Origin: Vibrio artabrorum
GTDB lineage: Bacteria; Pseudomonadota; Gammaproteobacteria; Enterobacterales; Vibrionaceae
Assembly (NCBI RefSeq): GCF_024347295.1
Contig: NZ_AP025459.1
Coordinates: 930,001-994,000, forward strand
Length of the DNA stretch: 64,000 bases
Reading direction: 5' to 3'
How positions within the stretch are numbered: position 1 is the stretch's first letter; every line of letters starts with the position of its first letter. Shown piece by piece: positions 43,480 to 51,819 of this stretch. The notes beneath the pieces were generated by a model. It saw only the letters and a program-made list of their open reading frames with translations. It searched no databases and was not told the DNA's origin. A program made the position numbers and the translations under genes.

Positions 43480-43656
43480 CAGAACAGTTGCACTGACCAG
43501 TCGAATTCTGTCATCAATACTGAAGACGCGAACGGTGCACCAAAAGTGACGGCTGTACCCAATGGCGCATGGTCCGCACAATGGTCATTTGATTCAGTGC
43601 TCGACTTTGTTCCCCGAAGCTAATAGGCAACGAAAGCCCAGTTATGCTGGGCTTTT
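43480..43656 (+). repeat. 177-bp direct repeat, right copy
   Basis: It differs from 37228-37404 only at two bases. Start-to-start distance is 6,252 bp, and the repeats bracket exactly the porin-GntR-chbG-PTS-GH4 block. It carries the same orphan C-terminal coding end (NSVINTEDANGAPKV... ending VPRS) and terminator hairpin. An ATG with a ribosome site (AAGGTG, then ATG at 43460) precedes it but is out of frame with that coding end. The stretch 43657-43863 holds only the promoter region of the VOC gene. Confidence 0.9.
43633..43656 (+). terminator. Terminator inside right direct-repeat copy
   Basis: AAAGCCCAG / CTGGGCTTT stem with TTTTT, 270 bp past the GH4 stop. It probably terminates the chbG-PTS-GH4 operon. 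Confidence 0.8.
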
Positions 43657-43863
43657 TATACGACTTTCAGATAACTCACCACGCATTTATTAACGTATAC
43701 ATGCTTTCTCTTTGTATGCATCGTCTTGTGTTCGGATTACTATAGTAAACTCATCCTCAGAACGTTGTTAAGATGAGCTTTAATGGTTCTGTTCAAATAT
43801 GGACGAAATATACAGCGTCAGCGGAATAAGCGCTCACCACTCTTATTTACAAGGAAGCTAATG

Positions 43864-44241
43864 ATGGAAATCAGTCAGTTGGATCATTTGGTATTAACCG
43901 TGAGTGATTTACAAGTTACGGTCGATTTTTACCAAAAAGTGCTTGGAATGAAGCCCATCGAATTTGGCGAGGGTCGATTGGCGTTGTCATTTGGGACGCA
44001 GAAGATCAATTTACACCTCAGTGGTAGCGAGTTCGAACCAAAGGCAAGCCGTGTACAAGTCGGTAGTGCAGATCTCTGCTTTATTACCAATACCCCAATT
44101 GCTGAAGTAGTTGAACATATCCAAGAGCAGGGCATCGTCATCGAAGAGGGACCGGTGCCACGAACCGGTGCAATCGGAAAAATTGTCTCGGTTTATCTTC
44201 GTGATCCTGATGGTAATCTGATTGAAGTTTCGAATTACTAA
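43864..44241 (+). CDS. VOC (glyoxalase/bleomycin-resistance fold) family protein
   Basis: 125 residues, a single VOC module. It has LDHLVLTVSDLQVTVDFYQKVLGM at the start, a central GSADLCFITNTP and closing YLRDPDGNLIEVSNY with the metal-site Glu. Members bind a divalent metal and act on small substrates such as methylglyoxal-glutathione or antibiotics; the substrate is unknown. The frame is open from 43783, but AAGGA at 43850 points to the tandem ATGs at 43861/43864. It stands alone between the right repeat and a terminator shared with the convergent MATE gene. Confidence 0.85.
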   Translation: MEISQLDHLVLTVSDLQVTVDFYQKVLGMKPIEFGEGRLALSFGTQKINLHLSGSEFEPKASRVQVGSADLCFITNTPIAEVVEHIQEQGIVIEEGPVPRTGAIGKIVSVYLRDPDGNLIEVSNY

Positions 44242-44390
44242 ATTTTAGACTATACCGATATTTTTGTTGGCTGAGTTACGGGCAATGAATGTCCGGTTGG
44301 TGGTTGTGAAGGTACAGTGCGTGAAGTGAATCACGGGTGTTAATCGGATCAACTAAACGACTCTGTTTAGATTAACGTTGATTTGAATAG

Positions 44391-44431
44391 AAAAAGCGCG
44401 CTATTACCGAGTGGCAATAACGCGCTTTTTT
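44391..44431. terminator. Bidirectional terminator between VOC and MATE genes
   Basis: AAAAAGCGCGCTATT and AATAACGCGCTTTTT pair with one mismatch, giving a T run on both strands. The flanking genes converge on it. Confidence 0.88.
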
Positions 44432-44452
44432 GTATTAGCTTATTGGTCGATC

Positions 44453-45835
44453 TTAGCTTGCTATTGAAACATTTGCTGATGGCAAGTCACGCTTCTTAAT
44501 CACGTATCGCAAGCGAATCAACATCAGCGCAGCCGATACGCTTAATCCCGTTAGAATACCAATCCAAAAACCTTCTTCACCCATCGCTGGAACAATGCCG
44601 TCTGTTAAGCCCAGCACCATACCTAAGGGCAGTGCTAAGCCCCAATAGGAAGCGATCGCTAAAATCATCGGGACTTTCGTGTCTTTATAACCACGTAATG
44701 CACCATTCGCAGACGTTTGCAGCGCATCACTGAATTGGTACATAGCCGTAAACGTCAACAACACTGCTGCGGTTGCGCTTATCGTAGGGTCGGTGGTGTA
44801 AAGTCTAATGATCCACTCTGGGAATAGAAGGAACATTGCAACCGAGAGCAACGAAATTAACGCAGCAACCACGATGCCGACTTTGCTGCGTTCTATTGCG
44901 CTAAGTTCATCCTTTTCTCCTAACGCGTGTCCAACGCGAATCGTAATGCCAAATGAGATACTCATTGGAATCACATAAGTCAGGCTTGAAATGTTAAGTG
45001 CAATTTGCGCGGCCGCCACGTTCTCTGCACCTATACGACCAATCATCAACGCAATAACGGCAAATATGCTGCCACACACCGCGATGTTCATTCCGATAGG
45101 CAAGCCTAACCTTAAAAGGTGAATCATCTCTTTTGCTTTTGGCTTGGCGTCTGCAAAGTTAATGATATTTTTGTATTGGTGGTGGCCTTTAATGTAGGAA
45201 TAGAGCATTCCCGACATTAGCCAATACACTATGCTTGTCGCCCAACCACAACCCACAGCGCCCATTTCAGGGAAGCCAAACTTACCGTAGATCAGTACGT
45301 AGTTGACCGGGATATTCACTAACAAACCGACCACTGAGATGATCATTGGTACTTTGGTGTTGTTCATGCCCTCGCAAAAGCCATTCAAAGTGTAGAACAG
45401 GGCAATACCCGGCACACCGAAGGCGAGGGCAAAAGCATAGTCGCTGCCAATCGGAATGATCTCAGCGGCCACTCCAATCCATTCTAAGATCGGTTTCGCA
45501 CTCACTAAATAGGCGATAAGCAGGACGCTAGCAATTAATGCGAGCCAAACCATCTGGAAGAATTCAACAGAGATACTTTGAAAGTCTCGTGCGCCTCGGT
45601 GGTAAGCAACAACAGGCGTTAGCGCCATAATCACGCCACGCAGCAATAACAACACAGGAATCCAAAGGCTGGTACCAAGTGCGATCGCCGCGAGATCGGC
45701 AGGGCTTACTTGGCCAGCCATTGTCGTATCGACAAATCCCATCGCTTGGGTAGCTATTTGAGTCAAAATGATTGGAATCGAAAGGTGCATAAGCGCACCC
45801 GATTCACGAGTAAAAGGACGAAGTTTCGTTAGCAT
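44453..45835 (-). CDS. MATE-family multidrug efflux transporter
   Basis: 460 residues with twelve membrane segments, as in NorM-type proteins. Typical stretches are IPIILTQIATQAMGFVDTTMAGQVSPADLAAIALGTSLW in helices 1-2, PVVAYHRGARD, and the second-half repeat IALNISSLTYVIPMSISFGITIRVGHALGE. These pumps expel cationic drugs using a sodium or proton gradient. It is not V. cholerae NorM itself but a paralogue of the same family. It is monocistronic, with a terminator just after the stop. Confidence 0.88.
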   Translation of the reverse strand: MLTKLRPFTRESGALMHLSIPIILTQIATQAMGFVDTTMAGQVSPADLAAIALGTSLWIPVLLLLRGVIMALTPVVAYHRGARDFQSISVEFFQMVWLALIASVLLIAYLVSAKPILEWIGVAAEIIPIGSDYAFALAFGVPGIALFYTLNGFCEGMNNTKVPMIISVVGLLVNIPVNYVLIYGKFGFPEMGAVGCGWATSIVYWLMSGMLYSYIKGHHQYKNIINFADAKPKAKEMIHLLRLGLPIGMNIAVCGSIFAVIALMIGRIGAENVAAAQIALNISSLTYVIPMSISFGITIRVGHALGEKDELSAIERSKVGIVVAALISLLSVAMFLLFPEWIIRLYTTDPTISATAAVLLTFTAMYQFSDALQTSANGALRGYKDTKVPMILAIASYWGLALPLGMVLGLTDGIVPAMGEEGFWIGILTGLSVSAALMLIRLRYVIKKRDLPSANVSIAS

Positions 45836-46250
45836 GGAAGTTCACAACACCAATATAAATACACGAATGATGGCAGGATGGCCGGTGTGCATTTTAGGAT
45901 GTGCCCCGTTGGGCGGCGATAATATAAACACCTTATAGTTTAGGGTCAAGCATTCGATTTACTGGGTATCAGCGATCAAGTTGGATATCCCTGATATAGC
46001 GGCTTCAATTCTGTTGTCGTTTATATAAGCGTATGTTTTCTTAATAAATATACCGATGGTGCAACTTTGTTATTTGCTAGGCAAATCACTAAATTGAAAG
46101 GTATAAGTTATTGTTATGAATGAGCTGAGGTGAGTACAATTAGTGAAATTACCGGCTAGACAAAAACACGATATTGAAACCATTTGTCGGTCGATTCGCT
46201 TTTAGTTTCATATTAAGCACTGCATCACTAAAAAACGACAAGGAATCAAA
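45836..46250. other. Non-coding stretch at the left edge of the remnant cluster
   Basis: About 415 bp without a credible gene. It contains the MATE promoter near 45840-45900 and the promoter of the small lipoprotein remnant near 46180-46240. I found no tRNA, repeat array or RNA motif in it. Confidence 0.5.
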
Positions 46251-46391
46251 ATGTTGTATCAAAAAATCGGATTATCTTTGGCTGTATTGACGCTTTCTGG
46301 ATGTGCTACCGCGCCCATTACGCTCAACTATTCGCCAAGTAGAGTTAACAAAAAAATAGGGCGCCAATATACTTTTGGCACCCTATGCTGA
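46251..46391 (+). pseudogene. Truncated lipoprotein gene (N-terminal remnant)
   Basis: A 46-residue frame with a proper ribosome site (AAGGA, 7 bases upstream) and a textbook lipoprotein signal: hydrophobic core IGLSLAVLT, then lipobox LSGC with Cys18. Only ~28 residues of mature protein follow (ATAPITLNYSPSRVNKK), after which the frame reads through a terminator hairpin and stops. The start of the mature part resembles YajG-like lipoproteins, but this is weak. I read it as the 5' end of a longer gene lost by deletion. A functional short lipoprotein is the alternative. Confidence 0.5.
46349..46386 (-). terminator. Terminator of the 35-aa membrane protein gene
   Basis: On the minus strand ATAGGGTGCCAAA and TTGGCGCCCTAT form a long stem with one mismatch, followed by TTTTTTTG. 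It lies about 50 bp after the small ORF stop and overlaps the end of the lipoprotein remnant. Confidence 0.8.
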
Positions 46392-46433
46392 CTTATCTTT
46401 GCGTTAAAGTTCGTGCCAATACCCAAAGTGCTT

Positions 46434-46541
46434 CTACTGCCACATGGCCAGTACAAACACAAAAACACCGATGCCAAGCATCACTTTTAGCAGTAAGCCG
46501 AGTGGTGCACCACCTTTTGGCGCCTTATTACAACATCCCAT
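46434..46541 (-). CDS. Small membrane protein, 35 aa
   Basis: Begins MGCCNKAPKGGAPLG and continues into one hydrophobic helix (LLLKVMLGIGVFVFVLAMW), ending in Gln. A ribosome site (GGAGA, 6 bases before the ATG) and a strong terminator frame it as a real gene. The two N-terminal Cys after Met-Gly, then Lys/Gly-Gly, could bind a metal or be lipidated. I cannot give a function. It is monocistronic, pointing left. Confidence 0.65.
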   Translation of the reverse strand: MGCCNKAPKGGAPLGLLLKVMLGIGVFVFVLAMWQ

Positions 46542-46786
46542 CGTCGTCTCCTTATTCATTGTTGGTTTCACTCACCTTAAACCTTTCCCTTACGGTAAGG
46601 TCAATGGTTAATTCGCCACATAATTTGAAATCTAGAATTAAAAAAAGCGAAATATTGGGTTGGCCTTTGAAGTGATATCAATGCAGAGATGGGGAGCAAT
46701 ACGGTGAAGATTATGTATTACACATCACGATAAGTTAGAAAGATTTGAGTGAAACTAGGGCTTAACATTAGTCATTAGGTGAATCT

Positions 46787-47059
46787 ATGGCCAAAGTAAT
46801 GAGTCCGAGCGATCTGAAAACGATCCTACACTCCAAGCGTGCCAATCTTTATTACCTGCAGCATTGTCGTGTATTGGTCAATGCTGGGCGAGTTGAATAT
46901 GTTACCGACCAAGGTAAAGAAAGTCTTTATTGGAATATTCCTATCGCAAACACGACCGCGATCATGCTAGGTACGGGCACATCGATTACGCAAGCGGCAA
47001 TGCGGGATTTAGCAAAAGCTGGGGTTCTGATGGGATTTTACGGGTACAAAGCGAGTTGA
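46787..47059 (+). pseudogene. cas1: Truncated type I-F cas1 (first ~84 codons)
   Basis: 90-residue frame. Residues 1-84 match the N-terminal beta domain of type I-F Cas1: SPSDLKTILHSKRANLYYLQ, VEYVTDQGKESLYWNIPIA, NTTAIMLGTGTSITQAAMRD and LAKAGVLMGF. In intact Cas1f the next residues would be a C-G-G-G loop before the catalytic helical domain. Here the sequence switches to YGYKAS and stops, where it joins the IS110-family fragment at about 47035-47040. The start keeps its ribosome site (AGGTG, about 5 bases upstream). No catalytic Glu/His/Asp of Cas1 remains, and no cas2/3, csy gene or CRISPR repeat was seen within the window. It is a leftover of a lost type I-F operon, in which cas1 is normally first. 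Confidence 0.85.
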
Positions 47060-47374
47060 TGGACGCTGAACAGCTTCGCATATGGCAACAGCATCATTAA
47101 GGTCGTTCTTTCCTTTAGTTCGATAAGGAATTACGTATTTAACGGCCATAATGCGGGCGTCGTGCCCAAGTTTATTGAGTGTTCTTGCCCAATAATGTGC
47201 ACCACCACACGCTTCAACGCCTATACGCATGAGTGGCATATTTGCTATTGTAGTCAGTAGTTTAGAGCGAGTTACCGACTTATGAAGTATGACCTTACCA
47301 TTTTGGTCTACGGCATGAAGACTGAAGTGGTTTTTAGCTAGGTCGATACTGCAGAAATAAGAAAAATCAGACAT
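47009..47374 (-). mobile_element. Truncated IS110-family transposase (N-terminal part)
   Basis: From MSDFSYFCSIDLAKNHFSLH onward, about 114 residues match the RuvC-like DEDD domain of IS110 transposases. The catalytic Asp is in CSIDLAKN, the Glu in GVEACGGAHYW and the Asp pair in KGKNDLNDAVAI. The match stops at RFVPVKS, and the frame then continues a short way into cas1 DNA antisense. The C-terminal serine-containing domain is missing, so it cannot transpose alone. The upstream end of the element lies somewhere in 47375-47445, just before the ccdB stop. Confidence 0.8.
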
Positions 47375-47445
47375 GGTGCCTCCGGTGCAATTAAGTACCA
47401 CATAAGTGTGGCAGATCCTCGTAAGGGGGGGATCCATGTCATTCG

Positions 47446-47763
47446 TTATATGCCAGTAATCAGAAAGTCGATAGCAGCAATAATCTCATTTCTAAAAGTG
47501 CTCAACTCATTCACAGGATCACGCAGGATTTTAGTTGGAACACTCGCCATTTGATGAGTTAGGATTACGAAGTCGCCTTCATCAATGTGGATCACTGGGC
47601 ACAGGTGGGTAGGGGCTTTCTTCTCTAACATTTCAACCGGTGTTAAGGGAATCACCAGTCGGGTATTCAGCGTATCAAGCATTTCACTTTGAACATCAAC
47701 AAAGTATGGGTAAGCGGTAGCAGTGCTTTTATTGTTATTTTGGTATAGTGAAAATTGTGACAT
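47446..47763 (-). CDS. ccdB: CcdB-type toxin (gyrase poison)
   Basis: 105 residues, the normal CcdB length. It has FSLYQNNNKSTATAYPYFVDVQSEML at the start, TRLVIPL, HLCPVIHIDEGDFVILTHQMASV and the closing FRNEIIAAIDFLITGI. The family usually has Trp-Gly/Arg-Ile at the end, where gyrase contact occurs; here it ends Thr-Gly-Ile. CcdB traps DNA gyrase on DNA unless bound by CcdA. The start overlaps the ccdA stop by one base, the standard coupled order. It appears intact. Confidence 0.9.
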   Translation of the reverse strand: MSQFSLYQNNNKSTATAYPYFVDVQSEMLDTLNTRLVIPLTPVEMLEKKAPTHLCPVIHIDEGDFVILTHQMASVPTKILRDPVNELSTFRNEIIAAIDFLITGI

Positions 47764-48008
47764 TAGAATACTCGGTAAGAATCGGAAAACAGGCCGTGAT
47801 TTTCTGTTAGTTCATTGCAAGCGCTAATCGCATCTGCATTGAGCTCTAACCACTCAGTTTTACGGCGTTGTTTCACTTCTTTTTCAAGAGCTTTTTCCAT
47901 TGTTGCAGAGAGGTTTATGTTTAGTCGCTTAGCTTCAGCGAGTAGTTCGCTGTTTAAGCTTAAGTTTGCAGCCTTTTTGGGTGCTTGCGTACTATATGAG
48001 TTTCTCAT
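47763..48008 (-). CDS. ccdA: CcdA-type antitoxin
   Basis: 81 residues. The N-terminal half is a ribbon-helix-helix DNA-binding domain (KAANLSLNSELLAEAKRLNINLSATMEKALEKEV). The disordered C-terminal tail (ELTENHGLFSDSYRVF) wraps and neutralises CcdB. It binds the operon promoter for autoregulation. The promoter must lie in 48009-48065, just before the attC-like element. Confidence 0.9.
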   Translation of the reverse strand: MRNSYSTQAPKKAANLSLNSELLAEAKRLNINLSATMEKALEKEVKQRRKTEWLELNADAISACNELTENHGLFSDSYRVF

Positions 48009-48065
48009 GATAATTACCTATGCGTATTTTTAGTGCGCATTAAGTATAGGTGCACGAAAGGCATA

Positions 48066-48179
48066 TAACAAACAATTTAAGAGTGATTCCCCACGCTTGG
48101 CATTTTGGGTTTAGTTTAGTGTTTACGGCGTCCAAGTAGAGTGCAGTGGTAGCGTGGCTCACATCTTAATTGTGCGTTA
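48066..48179. repeat. attC-like integron recombination site (VCR type)
   Basis: A 114-bp imperfect inverted repeat. Outer arms are TAACAAACAATTTAAGAGTG (left) and CATCTTAATTGTGCGTTA (right), complementary with a few bulged bases. Inner arms are CCACGCT (48091-48097) and AGCGTGG (about 48151-48157), perfectly complementary. The middle has TTTAGTTTAGTGTTTA, like the V. cholerae repeat. Ends TAACAAAC and GCGTTA match the usual limits and the length is close to the usual ~125 bp. It marks ccdAB as a former integron cassette, in reverse orientation to the site. No integrase gene is nearby. Confidence 0.72.
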
Positions 48180-48298
48180 ACTTCCTATACTTCAACTAAT
48201 CGGTTATATCCTAATTTAGTAATGTAACTGGCAAGGTTCTGTCCATTTTCGAGTTAATGAGCCTCTAATTTGATTAACGCCAGATTGTCCACAAAGCA

Positions 48299-48327
48299 AA
48301 AAGCGAACCTTGTAAGGGTTCGCTTTT
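48299..48327. terminator. Terminator after gcvP
   Basis: Perfect 11-bp stem AAAAGCGAACC / GGTTCGCTTTT with a 7-base loop, about 90 bp past the gcvP stop. Together with the attC-like element it is the only recognisable structure in 48009-48415. Confidence 0.88.
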
Positions 48328-48415
48328 GAATTATTAGGAATTAACCAACTACATTAAGATAACCATCTTCATTAAATCGTTAACCAACTTAATCAGTCAT
48401 CCTCAATCTACAAAA

Positions 48416-51295
48416 CTAATCTTCGTAGTTGTCGATGCTTGGGCACGAGCAGATTAGGTTGCGGTCGCCATATACGTTATCTACACGGTTAACCGTCGGC
48501 CAGTACTTCGCGTTTTTCGTTGCTTTCGATGGGAAGCAAGCCAGTTCGCGAGAGTAAGGGCGATCCCATTCTGCGCCTGAAAGGTCAACTTGAGTGTGTG
48601 GCGCGTTAACAAGCGGGTTGTTATCCAGTGGCCATTCACCATTCTTAACCTTCGCCATCTCTTCACGGATGGCGATCATCGCATCACAGAAACGGTCTAG
48701 CTCTTCCAAATCTTCCGATTCAGTCGGCTCTATCATTAATGTGCCCGCTACTGGGAAAGACATTGTCGGTGCGTGGAAACCGAAGTCCATGAGACGTTTC
48801 GCGATATCTTCCTCGCTGATGCCTGTGTCTTCTTTTAGTGGACGAATATCGATAATGCATTCGTGCGCGACGCGGCCATTAATACCACGATAAAGAACAG
48901 GGTAGTGAGGGCGTAGTTTCTCCATCACGTAGTTCGCGTTCAGAATCGCTACTTTGGTTGCGTCTGTTAGGCCTGATTCGCCCATCATTGCGATGTAAGC
49001 CCAAGAGATAGGTAGAATGGAAGCACTACCTAGATCGGCAGCTGAAACCGCGTAGTCCGAACCTTGTACACCGTTTTCGATGTGACCTGGTAGGAAAGGA
49101 GCTAGGTGCGATTTAACACCGATAGGACCCATACCCGGACCGCCACCGCCGTGTGGAATACAGAATGTTTTGTGTAGGTTCAAGTGAGACACGTCTGAAC
49201 CGATGAAGCCAGGTGAAGTTAGGCCTACTTGAGCGTTCATGTTCGCGCCGTCGAGGTAAACCTGACCGCCCGCTGCGTGTACTTGTTCGCACACTTCTTT
49301 CACTTGCTCTTCGTATACGCCGTGCGTAGAAGGGTAAGTGATCATGATGCTTGATAGGTTTTCTTTGTGCTTCTCGATCTTCGCTGCTAGGTCTGCCATG
49401 TCGATGTTGCCATCTTCATCACACTTAACAACGACGACCTTCATTGAAACCATAGACGCTGTTGCAGGGTTAGTACCGTGCGCCGAACTTGGGATCAGAC
49501 AAACGTTACGGTGAGCTTCACCGCGGCTTGCGTGGTAACGTTGAATCGCGATTAGACCTGCGTATTCGCCAGATGCACCAGAGTTAGGCTGTAGTGAGAA
49601 GTCGTCGTAACCGGTGATTTCACATAGCTTCTCTTTAAGATCTTTTGCTAGTGCAGTGTATCCAGCAGCTTGCTCAATCGGTGCGAATGGGTGGATAGAA
49701 CCAAACTCAGGCCATGTGACTGGAATCATCTCAGCAGCAGCGTTCAGCTTCATCGTACAGCTGCCCAGTGGGATCATGCCGTGCGTGAGTGAGAAGTCTT
49801 TGTTCTCAAGCTGTTTTAGGTAACGCATCATTTGCGTTTCGCTGTGGTGGGTGTTGAAGACTGGGTGAGTTAGGAACTCTGACTCACGACGGCAGTTCTC
49901 TGGAATAGCGGCAAACTCGTTGGATGCAATGTCAGAAGAGAGTGCTTGAACGTCTTCTTTCACGTCGAAGATAGCGAATAGGGCATTTACGTCGTCGATC
50001 GTTGTTGTTTCATCTAAGCTGATACCGATCTTACCCTTAAGAAGGCGAAGGTTGATGTCACCTGCTTGCGCTTTTGCGTACAGTGCATCTGTCTTGTCTT
50101 CTGTGTTCAGCGTGATGGTATCAAAGAAGCTGTTATTTGTTAGCTCGTAACCGGCTTTAGTTAGGCCAGCCGCTAGGATAGCTGTCATGTGGTGAGTACG
50201 ACGAGCAATGGTACGAAGGCCTTTTGCACCGTGGTATACCGCATAGAAAGAGGCCATGTTTGCCAAAAGTGCTTGAGCAGTACAGATGTTGGATGTTGCT
50301 TTTTCACGGCGGATGTGTTGCTCACGAGTTTGCATGGCCATACGCAGCGCTTGATTACCGTGAGTATCGATGGAAACACCGATAACACGACCCGGCATGG
50401 TGCGCTTATGCTTTTCACGAGTGCCCATGAATGCCGCATGTGGACCGCCGTAACCCATAGGAACGCCGAAACGTTGCGCGCTGCCGATAACGACGTCTGC
50501 GCCCATTTCGCCAGCCGGTTTCAATAGAGCAGAGGCAAGTAGATCGGTCGCCACTGTAACCAGTGTTTTATTGGCTTGAGCTTTTGCAATGATATCGGTT
50601 AGATCGCGAACTTCGCCTGTTGTTCCGGGATATTGAAGAAGCGCACCAAATACGTCTTGTTCTGGCAGTGTTTCAAGCGTACCGACCATGACTTCGAAAC
50701 CGATGTGTTTAGCACGAGTTTTCACCACTTCGAGTGTTTGAGGGTGAACATCGTCAGCAACGAAGAATACTTTGCTCTTGCTTTTACCGGCACGCTTACA
50801 CAGTGTCATTGCTTCGCCAGCCGCGGTCGCTTCGTCAAGAAGGGATGCGTTTGCGATTTCCATACCGGTTAGGTCCATGACCATTTGTTGGTAATTCAGT
50901 AGAGCTTCAAGGCGACCTTGAGAAATCTCTGGTTGGTATGGTGTGTAAGCCGTGTACCAGCCTGGATTCTCTAATACGTTACGTAGAATAACGTTTGGCG
51001 TGAATGTGTTGTAGTAGCCTTGGCCAATGAAGGTGCGTTTCACTTGGTTTAGGTTAGCGATCTCTTTAAGAGAGGTCAGCATATCCATTTCGCTCATTGG
51101 CGCAGCCAGTGTCATTGGTTTTTCAAGGCGGATTTGTGCTGGAACCGTCTCGTCGATCAGCGCGTCTAAGCTCGTTGCGTTGATCGCTTCAAGCATTTTT
51201 TGCTGGTCTGCTTTATTAGGGCCGTTATGACGAGCAACAAACTCGTGTTGGGTATCCAAGTCTTTCAGTAATTGGCTTTGAAGTAATTCAGTCAT
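48416..51295 (-). CDS. gcvP: Glycine dehydrogenase (decarboxylating), P-protein
   Basis: 959 residues, the full length of the fused bacterial P-protein. The PLP lysine is in [20 protein letters not shown], and [10 protein letters not shown] and [12 protein letters not shown] form the cofactor pocket. The N-terminal pseudo-half is complete ([23 protein letters not shown]). It decarboxylates glycine and passes aminomethyl to lipoyl-GcvH. It is third in the glyA-gcvH-gcvP order, all leftward, 92 bp after gcvH. Start at the ATG preceding [18 protein letters not shown]. Confidence 0.97.
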   Translation of the reverse strand: MTELLQSQLLKDLDTQHEFVARHNGPNKADQQKMLEAINATSLDALIDETVPAQIRLEKPMTLAAPMSEMDMLTSLKEIANLNQVKRTFIGQGYYNTFTPNVILRNVLENPGWYTAYTPYQPEISQGRLEALLNYQQMVMDLTGMEIANASLLDEATAAGEAMTLCKRAGKSKSKVFFVADDVHPQTLEVVKTRAKHIGFEVMVGTLETLPEQDVFGALLQYPGTTGEVRDLTDIIAKAQANKTLVTVATDLLASALLKPAGEMGADVVIGSAQRFGVPMGYGGPHAAFMGTREKHKRTMPGRVIGVSIDTHGNQALRMAMQTREQHIRREKATSNICTAQALLANMASFYAVYHGAKGLRTIARRTHHMTAILAAGLTKAGYELTNNSFFDTITLNTEDKTDALYAKAQAGDINLRLLKGKIGISLDETTTIDDVNALFAIFDVKEDVQALSSDIASNEFAAIPENCRRESEFLTHPVFNTHHSETQMMRYLKQLENKDFSLTHGMIPLGSCTMKLNAAAEMIPVTWPEFGSIHPFAPIEQAAGYTALAKDLKEKLCEITGYDDFSLQPNSGASGEYAGLIAIQRYHASRGEAHRNVCLIPSSAHGTNPATASMVSMKVVVVKCDEDGNIDMADLAAKIEKHKENLSSIMITYPSTHGVYEEQVKEVCEQVHAAGGQVYLDGANMNAQVGLTSPGFIGSDVSHLNLHKTFCIPHGGGGPGMGPIGVKSHLAPFLPGHIENGVQGSDYAVSAADLGSASILPISWAYIAMMGESGLTDATKVAILNANYVMEKLRPHYPVLYRGINGRVAHECIIDIRPLKEDTGISEEDIAKRLMDFGFHAPTMSFPVAGTLMIEPTESEDLEELDRFCDAMIAIREEMAKVKNGEWPLDNNPLVNAPHTQVDLSGAEWDRPYSRELACFPSKATKNAKYWPTVNRVDNVYGDRNLICSCPSIDNYED

Positions 51296-51387
51296 GATAT
51301 CGTTCTACTTTCTCTTTGGAGCCGTGAGCTAGCCCTTAAAATTAAGCTGCTCCAAAGAGCAGCTTTTAACGTAATGAGGGTACCTAA

Positions 51388-51768
51388 TTAGTCTTCTTCG
51401 ATAGCGCTTAGGTATTCTTCCGCATCTTTAAGGTTATCGAGTTCAGACGGGTCAGACATCTTCACTTTAACAATCCAACCACCTTCATAAGGTTCTTCGT
51501 TGATAAGCTCTGGGCTATCTTCTAACTCTTCGTTGATTTCTACGATTTCGCCAGAGATTGGTGCGTAGATATCAGAAGCTGCTTTTACTGATTCAACGAG
51601 AGAGAAGCTTTCACCCGCTTCAATTTCGTCGTCAGTATCAGGCAGGTCAACAAACACAACGTCACCGAGTAGCTCTTGAGCGTGCTCAGAAATACCAATA
51701 GTTACAGTGCCGTCACCGTTGTCTTTTACCCACTCGTGGCTATCTGCAAACTTTAGTGTATTGTCCAT
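51388..51768 (-). CDS. gcvH: Glycine cleavage system H protein
   Basis: 126 residues. The lipoylation site is the Lys in [15 protein letters not shown] (about residue 65). It opens with [27 protein letters not shown] and ends in a conserved helix ([13 protein letters not shown]). As the shuttle protein it carries the aminomethyl group between GcvP, GcvT and the L-protein. A ribosome site (GGAGAA) lies just before the ATG. It is 51 bp downstream of glyA. Confidence 0.97.
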   Translation of the reverse strand: MDNTLKFADSHEWVKDNGDGTVTIGISEHAQELLGDVVFVDLPDTDDEIEAGESFSLVESVKAASDIYAPISGEIVEINEELEDSPELINEEPYEGGWIVKVKMSDPSELDNLKDAEEYLSAIEED

Positions 51769-51819
51769 TGCTTATTCTCCAAAAATTTATGAGGTTTTAA
51801 TTTAAATCTTAAAAACGGT

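Noticed and set aside
43390..43623. 77-codon frame before the VOC gene
   Set aside because: It is the duplicated orphan 3' end with a chance upstream extension; the ATG with a ribosome site at 43460 is in another frame.
37228..43656. Insertion-sequence origin for the 177-bp repeats
   Set aside because: No transposase, terminal inverted repeats or target duplication; the content is a coding 3' end with its terminator.
46385..46675. 96-codon rightward frame
   Set aside because: Antisense to the better supported 35-residue gene, with no ribosome site or domain.
46560..46790. CRISPR repeats next to the cas1 remnant
   Set aside because: No direct repeat or I-F-type palindromic repeat found in the region upstream.
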